Source: Torreya grandis (taxonomy: Eukaryota; Streptophyta; Pinopsida; Cupressales; Taxaceae). From it: DNA of 64,000 nt. A program made the translations under genes and the position numbers. The notes under the pieces are model-generated. The model was not told the DNA's origin, did not search any database, and saw nothing but the letters and a program-made list of their open reading frames with translations. Below are positions 1 through 11,469 of the stretch, in pieces; position 1 is the first letter of the stretch; every line of letters starts with the position of its first letter. The DNA lies in the NCBI GenBank assembly GCA_037957365.1, contig JARHVA010000315.1:3064001-3128000 (forward strand), read 5' to 3'.

Positions 1-1609
1 GAAAGGTCTAAAACTGAGAGGAACAACTAAGGTCTGAGTTTGTGAAGTGTATAAGATTGAGGTGATATATAATTCATAAATATCATCTACCAGTAGAAAC
101 CCTAACTTGGTTACCAAGTCCATTCTCTTCAACATAGTCAAGTGGATATTTTTAATTCTCATTAGAAAGTTAACTATTTTGAGCATGTGAGGAAGCATAC
201 ATTTCTATAAATTTGGGCAGCCATTATTAAACCTAAGCAAGCTCATTTCCTTTGGTGTATCATACACCAAGGGTTTCTAGTTTTAAGTTTTTAGGTTCAT
301 CTAGGTGTGGCTCATCATGTTTGTGTAGTTTTCCAACACCCAAAATATTTAAAACATATTTTTTTGATTTTGCAAGCATGCTCAATTTGGCTAGTTATGG
401 ATACATGCCCTTTTTAATCCATTCTACCCATAAATTTTTATTTAGAATATGGTGTTTTACTTGAATTTTAAGTAACCAATAACAAACACTAGGGATTAGA
501 GTGAGAAAAGAGAAGGAAAAAGAAATAGAAAGACTGACAAGCAAAGTATAAAACTTAGTATGAGAATACAAGGACTGTAAATGACTGAAGAATCTCGAGG
601 GGGGGAGTTCTTCACCCTCTTCCCTTAGAAACCTTTGCAAGCACTCAAGGCCACCACTTCCACTTCATTGACTCTAAGTTCAACATTGAAGTGGGGATTG
701 AGTTGAATTTGTCTTCTTTGAGGGGATAGATGTAAATCCTCAAACTGTATTTAGTTAATAAAGAAGTAACCATGATAGTACATGTTTTATGAGTAATGTG
801 AAGTTCTGTTAGGAGGATTAATTTTACTTTTTGGGTCCATTGGCAGTTTTTATAATTATTTCACTCATCCCCCATTCCTCCTTTGAGTTATATTATGGAT
901 ATTTCTTCATCAAATGTAATCATTTCATGTTATCAATTTAAGTTTGTGTGATTATACAGTATGATGTGATGTGGGAAAAGTTATCTTAATAGAGTGGATC
1001 TCTATTCAATCTATTGTATTTTATTCTCTTATTTTATGTGATGATTGCATTATAATGACTAGTGTATATTCTTATCTAGATAAATTACTCTGTAGGATAG
1101 ATATTTCCTCTCTACACAAATTTTTTCATGTTTATGCCTTGTGGCATTCTTGTGAAAATGACATTGATTCGACCTTGGATGGTATATTATGAGTAGAAAA
1201 TAATTTTGCCTTGATGTTTCTCCAAATTCTTGGGATTAAAACTGATTATAGCTCAATATTAAAGATGTGTGGAAAAGTATTACAAACCTCTCTTGGATGA
1301 CTATGATTGAATACTGGTTGGTATCTTGAGAATTTTTATACTCTTAGTGAAAGCACTCCCCCTTCTACCACATATAAGTTGATCAATTTCCATTTTAAAC
1401 AAAGAATCTATAATGGATATCATCCTTGTATAGAAGTTGAAAAAATCCTTATTGAAGGCAAGAGAAATTTCCTAATTGGATGGCCTCAAATATTTTTAAT
1501 CCCCAAATGCCCTCATCAAATGCATAATTGGAAATATAGTTTGGTTTGTTATTTGTACTCTTTGGATCATATATAATTTGTATTGTGATGCAGATAAACC
1601 TCTATTTTA
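1..1609. other. AT-rich intergenic DNA, no gene seen
   Basis: No frame in this stretch resembles a known protein family, and the open frames present are short and uneven in composition. I see no tRNA, tandem repeat or element end. It may be unrecognisably old transposon sequence. Confidence 0.5.
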
Positions 1610-1790
1610 TAAAAAATATAAATAAAATTAGTTGTTGTATACATAATTTTTACACAATAAAATAGGAGAGTAATAATAAATAAATTTCATCAATCAAATT
1701 GCAACACAATTAAACTCTTTTTTTATTCATCTAAAACAAATTATATCAAATCCATTCTTTTATTCTTCTCCACTACTCTTTCTAAATACA
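1610..1790. repeat. Dispersed repeat A, copy 1
   Basis: About 170-180 bp matching 8010-8180 in the same orientation. Shared landmarks are an AATAAATTTCA stretch, a block close to ATTGCAACACAATTA, a CTCTTTTTTTATTCATC block and a CTACTCTTTC/CTACTCTCTC block near the end. The copies differ at many scattered positions. In copy 2 it lies directly beside repeat B of a small LTR-like element; here repeat B is absent. It is therefore probably a fragment of another member of that family. Confidence 0.6.
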
Positions 1791-1799
1791 TGTATTTGT

Positions 1800-4700
1800 C
1801 TTTAATCCTATATAGGTAATGTTGTCACCAAATATTTAACCATAGAAGAGGGTGTTCAAGCCTCTTCTAGATTTGGGCAACATGTGAATACTTCTAGGTA
1901 TGTGGGTGTACCTATAGGTAGAAGTAGACCTCTAGGTTTAAGGGCTAGTTCCCTGAATGTATCTTGAATTGCTTATCACCTAACTAAATAGTTACTTATC
2001 AGAAAAGAGGTATAAGTTTGCATGAAATGAAACTAATATAAGGGTGTAATTTATAAAGATGATTTTCACATGATCATCATATTTCTTTCAATAAGAAACA
2101 AGGCATACAAACTAGCTTCCAAGTCCTAAAGGGTTCTAACATAAGTGTTTCAACATAGAAGTGATATGCATGAGACAACACAAGGTAAGTGAACTAGAGG
2201 GAAGATTGCACACTCTAAGTATAATTGTACACTTGAAAAGAGTCTAACATGCTAGCTACACTCAATGTGACCTGTTATTATAGGAACTCTTGCATAAACA
2301 TGAAAGGATAAGGCAAATAATGATAGAAAATTATCACTAAATTCACCACACATCACTTTGGACACTTAGACAAATGTTCATGAACTCAAAACTAGAATTT
2401 AATTAATTTTTCAAAGGAAAAATATAATGTCATTCTAGCAGGGCTTCCCCATACATGTGTGGTAGTAGCTTACAAGAGCCAAAATAGCTACTACTTATAG
2501 AATTGAAAAGAGAGGAGAAGATAATGAAGTCCAAGAGTCACTAAGACATGTCATGATGAGAAAAGGAGTTACACATTAAGGTGATAGGAATATGGAATAA
2601 ACCATGCAAGGCCTACTTAGACAAATGTCCCTCAAAACATGAAACTCCTGAAATGTGACATAGGATTCCTCATTGCTTGCTCAAAAAATTACCTTCATCA
2701 TTTGGCCTTCTTATAATGTAAAAAACTAACTAGGGATAGATGTGATGATTTCACTGAGGGGGAGGGGTTGTATACATGCTCAAACATGCATTTTATACAT
2801 CCCTAATCATCAAGATTCTTTTGGAGGTGAGTTATCATTATCTATAGTCCAAATAATTGCTCTTTCACTCACCCTTCACACTTGGCACCAAATTTGTCTT
2901 CACTTTTCTAATACGATCCATAAAAGGTAGTGTGTAACACCTTTTATGACCCTTCATAACCTTATATTCCTTAGGCATCCCTTGAAAATCTTCCCACTTA
3001 GATTTTTCACTCTCTCACTAGCTTGTTCACTATGCTAGTTTGGACTGACTAAGATGAAGGCACTTTCATAGATAGTTGTAAGATTTTATGCTAAAATAAA
3101 TGGATATGATAGGATATATTAAGTCCCAATATCTCTTACAAAGTTTATTTCATCTTTTTAAACCCTTCCATACATGCAAGACACCAAAAATAATCAAGAA
3201 AAGTTAATTTATACCATACCTGTACAAGTAGGGTACAACTCAGTATGATGGGGAGGAGCCCTGGATAGTCATATATAAGTTCCAACTATTTCCTAGTCCA
3301 TTCCATGCCACATGGATGCCTCTTCTCCTTCATTTTCCCAATTTGGTCATTACCAAGGGTTTTAGGCCATTTTCACCCTTAGCCTTTGTTCATAAAGATC
3401 TAAAGTTGGATTTGTATAAAAATTCCACAAGGAAAATATTCAAGGACTTTTTCAATGTTTCCCAACTCCTCATATTCCCATGCACAACCTCCAAGTAGAT
3501 GTGAGCATTTCAAATGAGTCTCTTGAGCTTTATTCTCAATTTTCCATATGATTGAGTTGATCTTAAGCCAAAAGTGGCTTTCCTATGGATTATTATACAT
3601 AATATAAGCTTAAAAACACATTATACCTCCCTAAAAACCTATTATAAGGACTTAGAATGTTCCTCTAACCTTAGGAATGAAGTTGACCCCTATTAGGCAC
3701 TAGGCCTAGTCAAGACCTAATAGGTCTGCCTGCATACTTATGAGTCTAGAACATTATGGCATGTTTCCAACATCATTGATGGTTCATCTATGTTGGTCCA
3801 TGTCTATATAAACATTTTATATCTTATTGAAATTTTTTATCGAACCTCAACCTCCCTTCTTCCTCTTTTCATGACCAATCAACAGGATTGCACCATTGGG
3901 GAGTGCCCTCTATTTGAGACAAAATAGAGGGCACTTCCCCTATTTACACAAACTAAAAGATGATATGGTGGGATTATTCAAGTGATTGAGATGATATATG
4001 AAAGGTTTTATCTCTTGATAACATCATTAGGACCTCCAATCCTTCAAAACCTTGAAGACAGACTGTGAGAAAGTAGATTGTGTGGAGGGTCCTGAATATG
4101 GACTGTGTGTCGTCTTGTTAGAACCTTTCTCTACATTATATCCATATGGTAAGAGCCTCATGAGACTATCCAAACTATGATGAATGTTCACCCAAATTAA
4201 TTACTACTACAACTTTTCCAAACGCCTCACACATGCCTTGCTTTTGACCTTGACTGGACTGTTGACTGCATTTATGTGTTTCTTGCTTAGAAGGTGACCC
4301 CTGTAGGTGCCCACTGCATGATTGGACCTTGAAAAAAATGTATAATACCTTATTTAATATTCCAATGCCACTATAAAATATTATAGGTCACCTTACATCA
4401 TGTTCATACCTTGCCAATGTCAAGAACATTATGCTTCTAACTCATTGTCCACTACAATTAGCTATAGTTGACTTTGTAGGGGTGTTGTAGTTGAACATTA
4501 ACCTTAGAATCAATGAGACATGGCCTTGGATATCTCTAAAGTTTTTTATAAGAATTTATAACTTATATGTGTTCTTATTAGAATGTCTCCACCAAGTTCA
4601 CCTATAAACCTACAAACAAGCACTTACAGTGTGTTGTAGGTGAGTTTTTGAGGGCAAAGCCCCTGTAGGTGGTGGTTAGCTCACAACATTGAATTTTAAA

Positions 4701-6780
4701 CTCCTTATTGATGAAATTTGAATCATTAATATTCCCTCTCAACTCAAAAATAACACTTAGTATGAATATATGCCTCCATATTACAACTTTAGGAGTAGAG
4801 GTCACTTAGAAGATCAAATCCTATGGATATCACTGAGAGGTTGTAGTGAACAAAAATCATAAAGGGAGGCCTTCAAACACCATGCTCCTTCAGTCATACA
4901 TCCATTATTTTTTGCATCAGTCTTTGCCTAGGATATGGATACAAAGTAGATGTATCAAAACATGATCAAACTCTATGCAACATTGCTATATGGTATCCAC
5001 AAAAGTGGTGAGGGATCTATTTTGGTGTTTTTTAGGGATTTTATCCCTAAAGCTTAGTCCCTTCAAAATTCAAGTTGGTTTCTTGAACCTACTTGTTATT
5101 CCAATGTTTTTTTCATGAATTCAAAAGTATCTCTAACCTCCACAACCTTCATGGGATCCTCAAAACATGACCATTCTTTAAGTCTCTATGGGACCACCTG
5201 TAGGTGGACATCTCAGGTTGTAGGGAAGTGAAGGTAAGATGATCAATGTGGTCATGGTATATGAACATGAAATGAGGTTTAGACCATATTAACACCTTAA
5301 AATGTATTATTTTCATCATGGATAACCTAAATCAACTCAAATTTTCCCTTTCAATGTTATTGGCATTTGTGAGGTACCTGTAGGCATGTATTGAGTTGCA
5401 GATAGGCAGTGAGTGTGGAGACCTGACCAATGCACATGGTGAAGGATCCTTAAACCAATCCTATATCCTTAAAGATATTAAATTGAAATTATTAAATCAT
5501 AAGGAGTCTAAAAAAAATCAAATGCTCTATCTCAACATGATGGGTTCCTTCTAAGGCACCTATAAATGCTCATTCAATGGGTTGACTATGTATGTGTGTT
5601 GTATATGACTATCACAGTCCCTTATGTATCATTTGGAGGATTAAAATGATATCTCATGTTCCAAGAATATATACAAAACCTTGACACCTTCCATCAACCT
5701 TCATGAATGTTCTCAAGACCCTTACACACCATGACTGTAAGTGAAAGTGAATTGAGAGCTGACTGTGTCTCACATTTTGACTACAACCTCTATGATGCCA
5801 ATATTGGAGATCAAGCATGGGAATAAGGATATTTTCATGAAATTTGAGATGAGTGAATCATCATTTCACATTAAATTTAAGCCATTGTATAGAAATAAAC
5901 CTTCTGTAATTGATGAAAACTAACTACAACCTCACTAGCAACATCAACTTGCAACTTGAGCGATTTAAACTCATTAAAACAATTTCAAACATGAAACCAA
6001 AGATATAAAAAATGTGAGAGGTAATTTCACATTATCTTGAATCCATTTAATTATATATATTGTATGTACATGCTCAAACAGAGGCAAAACCTACAGGGTA
6101 TGAGGATTAGCATGCAAAACCAAACAATCAACTTGTTAAGGATGGGTCATCTAGTATAGACCACCATTCCTCAAAATCCAAACATTAAAATTAATATAAT
6201 CAAGTTTAATATCTACCACCAAGATCATTTGACCTAGAATTCCTCCTATTTACCATACTATCAAAAGCCTTGTTGACCAGTTTTGCTTGCATAGTGGAGT
6301 GATAGAGAGATAGAACGGTTTTAGCCTATTTTTGGCCATTTCAAAATCATTTCAAGCATTTAAATGAGTCTAAGAAAGTTTAAAATCCACTTAACAAGCA
6401 TATCCCACATGCCACTCTCTCCCATAGGTCGTACAACCTTTAAAACTCCCTCTTTTGCACTTGTTTTCTTAATTTTCAGTTAACACATGGAAGATTCTAT
6501 TAGTACTGACATTCCAAATAAGGAATGACATGAGGGATGTTATAAAATAGATAAGAACACTTATCTGGCTTATAAAACTGTACCACTTCATTTATGACCC
6601 ATAAAATGACCCCTAAGTGACATCAAATGACACAAAGACTAATTTGAACTATGACCAAGGCTAATATGACATTAAATGACATCAAATGAACTATAACACA
6701 CCCTATGCCATTATACTAGACCCTTATATCAAGTTTTTGACTATAGGGGGTTGACCCATTTTGACTTGCGATCAAAAATG
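1800..6780. other. Intergenic DNA without recognised gene
   Basis: About 5 kb of AT-rich sequence. No transposon domain or conserved protein motif was seen on either strand. The only structured site noticed is the hairpin at 3898-3940. Confidence 0.5.
3898..3940. repeat. GC-rich perfect-stem hairpin
   Basis: The left arm is 3898-3915 (GGGGAGTGCCCTCTATTT). The right arm is 3922-3940, its reverse complement except for one extra T, and the loop is 6 nt. The 18-bp stem is far richer in GC than its surroundings. It could be the core of a small foldback or MITE remnant, or a transcribed hairpin; nothing in the flanks decides between these. Confidence 0.75.
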
Positions 6781-7111
6781 GTCAATAGGTAACAAGAAAT
6801 AGATTCCTAACTTGAGTGACCAATTCTAAAAATAGCTAGCAACTCTAGTTGTTCATTTAATTCCACCAAAACAAGGTAGTTAGAAATATAAATATTTTTA
6901 ATAAAAAACTCCTAAAAAATTACTTCTAAAAAGATTCTTAATTAGTCCACTAAAACAAACATCATTTAATAATCGGTTACATCATTCTCCCCTTTTTTAA
7001 AAATTTTGAACCCCTTGGTTTAGAGCTAGTTTTACTTGTCTTCTTTAATTTCCTCCATAAATTAAACTAAGAATCTTCTTGTAAAAATTCATGTAGACTT
7101 GCAAGAATAAT

Positions 7112-7948
7112 TTATGCCTTACTTGCAACCTTAGTTAACTTAGCCAAATATAAAACAATAGGATATTTTTTCATTGTAAATCCACTTAAGTCAAAATTGT
7201 GCCTTTTTAATTTCACACTTACAATGGCTCTCTCTCCCTCATTTTCTGTGGCTTTATATTCACCTCCATGCTCTATGAGAGCAATCTCTCTTGCAACTTG
7301 AAAATCAACCTCATCTCTAAATTGACCTTCATGCATGCAATCATTTACATGCCTCTACAAGATATTTCCCAATCTCTTTCTCCTCCTCTTGATAATGCAT
7401 TAAGATTAGATCATCTTATTTCTCTTAATTTTCATCCTCATTCTCCATGCGATAAATGTTTGAAACATTTTGAACATCTTTAGCTACAACATCTCCATGC
7501 ATGAAATCCATTATCAATGTGCTTTATTTTGGTTTCTTCTCAACCCCAGAACTCTCTTCTTCCAAAAAAGATTCTTTCATTTCTTCTAAGGTCTTCTTGC
7601 TCTAGGAAACATTTTTCCTTTTCATTCCAATGACACATGGTGTGATTCATGCCATATTTCTCCTCTCTCTTCTCTATGATATTGAGAAATCTTTGTTCTC
7701 ACAACCATCTCCTTCAAGTTTTTTTAAAACTCTATAATATTTTTCCTTTACTTATTCATCCTCTGCTACTCCATCCCTCTTTCATGTTTCTCTATGTCCT
7801 TAAACCTAAAGAATGAAACTCTCTTTGTTTGAAGATACTTGTTCACTCTTCTATCAATTTCTTCATTCATTCTCAATTGTTGTCCAAATTCCATCTCTTC
7901 ATCCATAGCCATAGCCACAACTCTCTTTGGTCCATTATGTACTCTCAT
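7112..7948 (-). pseudogene. Broken charged coding remnant inside small LTR-like element
   Basis: Two minus-strand open stretches, 7948-7766 and 7336-7112, are rich in Glu, Lys and Arg (for example MDEEMEFGQQLRMNEEIDRR), unlike the Phe/Ile/Leu-rich chance frames common in this window. They look like a coiled-coil or gag-like protein with the middle destroyed. No named domain is recognised. They lie between the two LTR-like repeats in the orientation predicted by the polypurine tract, which supports an element-encoded origin. Confidence 0.35.
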
Positions 7949-8009
7949 CTATTTCGAACATCTTTGGATGCTTTCATACCACCTAATATAGAGAACCTTT
8001 TTCTGTAAA

Positions 8010-8180
8010 ATATAAAGAAATTTTATATACAAAATTTTATCACAGCAGAATGGGAGAGCAACAACAAATAAATTTCAACAATTAAATTGCAACATAATTA
8101 CACTCTTTTTTTATTCATCCAAAAAAAATTACGTTAGATTCCTTACTTTATCTGTCTCTGCTACTCTCTCCAAAGACATA
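8010..8180. repeat. Dispersed repeat A, copy 2
   Basis: Second copy of the ~170-bp repeat at 1610-1790, lying next to repeat B (8185-8372). The A+B arrangement suggests that a full family member carries both, probably LTR plus adjacent leader. Confidence 0.6.
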
Positions 8181-8372
8181 AATTTAGGCAACAAGAAGTA
8201 GACTCCTAACTTAAGTGACCAATTCTAAAAATAGCTAGCAAGTCCAATTATTCCCTTAACTCCACCAAAACAAGGCAGTTAGGAAAATGGCTATTATTAG
8301 TAAACAACTATGACTCCTAAAAAGACACTTAATTATTCCACTACGACAAACATCATTTAACAATCAGATACA

Positions 8373-11053
8373 TCATATTTGAAATCCTTTGGTGAGTGAT
8401 TGGATATAAGTGGAAGTAGATGATTTAAGGATCTTTAGGAGAATTTTTTGTAAAATCCATTTCCATTAAATGAGAATCTTAATGCCCCTATGCCAAAACT
8501 AAACCTTACTTAACAATGCAAGCTTCCTCTACATTATTTATCATTATGTCTGATTTTTGAGAACATACGAGCTTTGCAACCTTTTAAGAATCTTGAAAAA
8601 ATACCTCCTAAACTGACATAGATTATCTAGAGAGGCATCATTCGTATTCATCTTAGCAAAATTACAGTTCTAAATATTACAAGAACCATGTTCACTATAT
8701 GCCTTTTCACAACTACCATGTTCACCCCAAATTCATGTCAGAATTCCCCACACATTAATTGAAATCACTACGTCATGATTCAATCTAGAACCACATTAAT
8801 ATAATATCTAATTTTAATATTTGTTTATGTGATTAACAAAAGCCTTTAGTGCCTTAACTTATTAAAATAACATTGTCTCATCGTCTTTGTTGATTAAAAT
8901 AATCATGTTGTGTCTTAACTTACATGGCAAGTTAAGACACAAAGGAGGAAATTGGTTTAACTAATGAAATCATGAAATTTGTAAGCTCATTCACATGTGG
9001 ATCATAGCCCATAATTTTCAATTATAGTTTATTTTACAAGTATCAGAAATGGTAGCTCGTCATTTGTTATACAACCAGTCCAATTCAAACTCAATTGTGT
9101 AGTTAGGGTGTAGATCCAATGATATACTTTTAATGAAAATATCTAATAGATTATTATTATTATGAAACATTTAAAATGTTTTTGTGTTTGGTATGTTTGA
9201 TTTTGAAATATTTGATTTATTATTAAAATGTGTATTCACGTAAGTTTTATTTTTTGAATTATTTATTTGAATTTTTTATTGGATATGCTTCAAAGAGTGA
9301 CAAAAACTACTTTCATATAAATAAAACATAATAATACTATTACATTTGATGTTTTTTTTGGTATCATTACAATGTGTATCGACATTCCAAGCTCTAATCA
9401 AATGGTTTTATAAGCAATGCATTTATTTTTTTCAATGAGAAAATTTTCCATAGTTGACGTGATTCTTGGGCATACCTCTCAAGTTTAATCCAAGTTGGGT
9501 CATTGATCCAATAAGGTCCAACCTTGCCATAAGACAACCATATTCCAATTAGTGCCAACAAGTTCTTTAGCTAGACATCATGGCTTAAACTTTAAAATCC
9601 CTATGAATTGATAACCCAAGGTCCAAACATGGGTCTATGGGTTTATAACTCTTTCGATACAATGGTGATAGGTGTAACTACCAAGCTTGGATTCCCATGT
9701 TCCGTTATAGCTTTATTTATGTCTGATGTAATAACTTTGAATTTTGTGTTGAGGATGTGATAGATTAATAAAATACATTAGACTTTGGTTACTAGATCAA
9801 AGAATGGTTTTAGTTGCACAATATCCATGAAGCAATTTTTTTGACATATTTTTGCTCATGTCCAAGGGAAACCTTTCTCCATTTATTCATGTTACACTTC
9901 CTAGTAAATTCAAAAGGTTGAAATAGAATCTTTATTAGTAATTAGATCAATTGTTTTATCTTTTATATGTTTATGAATGGAACAAGATAGAATGGTTGCA
10001 CTATGGAAATATACCATTCAAAAATGTAAAATAATACTATTAGATTTGCCCTAGTGGTTAAAAATAATAAACAAAAAATAGAAACTATTGAAATTAACAC
10101 TTAAACTTTAAAAGAGACAAAAGATAACAAAATGATCATGCTTTAACATTTTTTAGATTTCTAAGTATGGATCTAGATTGTACTTGAGTCTATATTTATC
10201 TAAGTGTGAAATCTAGGCCTATGATGATGTAGGGACAAGATTATTGGGGATTCAATATATAGAGAGGGGGTCGTAAGTCAACTCATCTATATATAGAATA
10301 GAGGGGTCCTCCTCCCCCATTTCTCTATAGAATAGATAGTAGTTTGTTTGTCCCCTATCTCTATATGGGTAGAAATAGAAATGGATGGAGTATTCCACAC
10401 CCGCACCCCCCTTCCCACCCTTACTGCCCCACCCATATATATATAGGGATCCTTAGGACAATCTATCATTTTTGAGTTGTATTGGAATTTATAAGTGTCA
10501 TACCATGGCCCATCAACAAATCAAATGTCTTATCCTCAATGTTTATCTACTCCACTCTCGACCTCTTCAACTATATATAATTATTTAGGCTAGTCGACAC
10601 TCATCAAGACTATCGTGCTTAACATTTAGAGCGTTATCAATCACACCCTAAATGCATAGATGGGTTGAAGAAGCTAAGAGCCTCCATCTCTATTCCCCTC
10701 ATGTCGATCTCTATTGATCATGCCCTATGTGGGATTGTCACTCGACTGATTTGACTGTTGTGCCTATCATCCTACACTGATCATGTCCTAATGTGTTGAT
10801 TTATCCTACATTGAATTTCAAATTTTAAATTATTCTATACCTATGTACCACTATATTTTGTACTTATATCTATAACTAAGATTTTATAATTTGGTGGGAA
10901 AAATGCAAAAATAATGTCTTCTTCCTTATTTGACCTAGCTTTCCATCAACTTACAACAAAACAAAGTTATGGGTTGGGAAACCACCATGGGAGTTGAAAC
11001 TATATATACTACATGTTGTAATCCGATCTCAACGTAGTTATGTGTAGTGTGAG
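8373..11053. other. Intergenic DNA without recognised gene
   Basis: No coding signal was seen. The stretch contains the hairpin at 8908-8942 and a short C-rich segment around 10300-10450 within TATATAG-rich sequence. No element boundaries were found. Confidence 0.5.
8908..8942. repeat. 14-bp perfect inverted repeat, 7-nt loop
   Basis: The left arm TTGTGTCTTAACTT (8908-8921) and right arm AAGTTAAGACACAA (8929-8942) are exact reverse complements, separated by ACATGGC. No T-run or gene end follows, so it is not a recognisable terminator. It is most likely the relic of a short inverted-repeat element. Confidence 0.75.
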
Positions 11054-11460
11054 TTAAATCTTGAGTAATTGTTTTGAATCTCCTCTTCCTAGACTGAATA
11101 TTTAATTACATGTAATATGCCAAAACCTACTTTTGATATAAGAGGGTGACACACAAAGATGACTCCATTGTAAGTGTAACAATAAATATTCCAAGGGTTG
11201 GAGATAACTTGAATTATGAATCAAAATAATGGATACTTGATTCCCCACCTCTTGCCTCCTCCCTTTAAATCTTGAGTAAGTGTTTTGAATCTCCTCTTCC
11301 TAGAGTGAAGATACAACTACATGTAATACGCCAAAACCTACTTTTGATATAAGAGGCTGACAAACAAAGATGACTCCATTTCTAGTGTAATAATAAATAT
11401 GGAAATAGTTGGAAATAACTTGAATTATGAATCAAAATAATGGATACTTGATTCCTCCCA
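11054..11460. repeat. Tandem duplication, period about 211 bp
   Basis: The segment beginning TTAAATCTTGAGTAA at 11054 recurs at 11265, and the two copies stay alignable to about 11460. Shared landmarks are TTTTGAATCTCCTCTTCCTA, CCAAAACCTACTTTTGATAT and GGATACTTGATTCC. The copies differ by scattered substitutions. A pyrimidine run of C and CT units ends the second copy. Confidence 0.8.
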
Positions 11461-11469
11461 CCCCCCCTC

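Larger units (their letters stand above)
6785..8372 (-). mobile_element. Small minus-strand LTR-like element
   Basis: Direct repeat B occurs at 6785-6985 and 8185-8372, with shared blocks such as GTGACCAATTCTAAAAATAG and CCACCAAAACAAGG. Read on the minus strand, the sequence just before the 6.98-kb copy is a polypurine run (AAAAAAGGGGAG, complement of about 6990-7003). It is followed by TGATGTAACC, and the other copy begins TGATGTATCT. This is the arrangement polypurine tract then 3' LTR start. The 1.2-kb interior is too short for pol and has only broken minus-strand frames, so this would be a TRIM-like or internally deleted element. No primer-binding site could be identified, which keeps confidence moderate. 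Confidence 0.45.

Noticed and set aside
10287..10469. Short minus-strand frame and C-rich block near TATATAG repeats
   Set aside because: No domain, and composition is explained by local C and TA runs.
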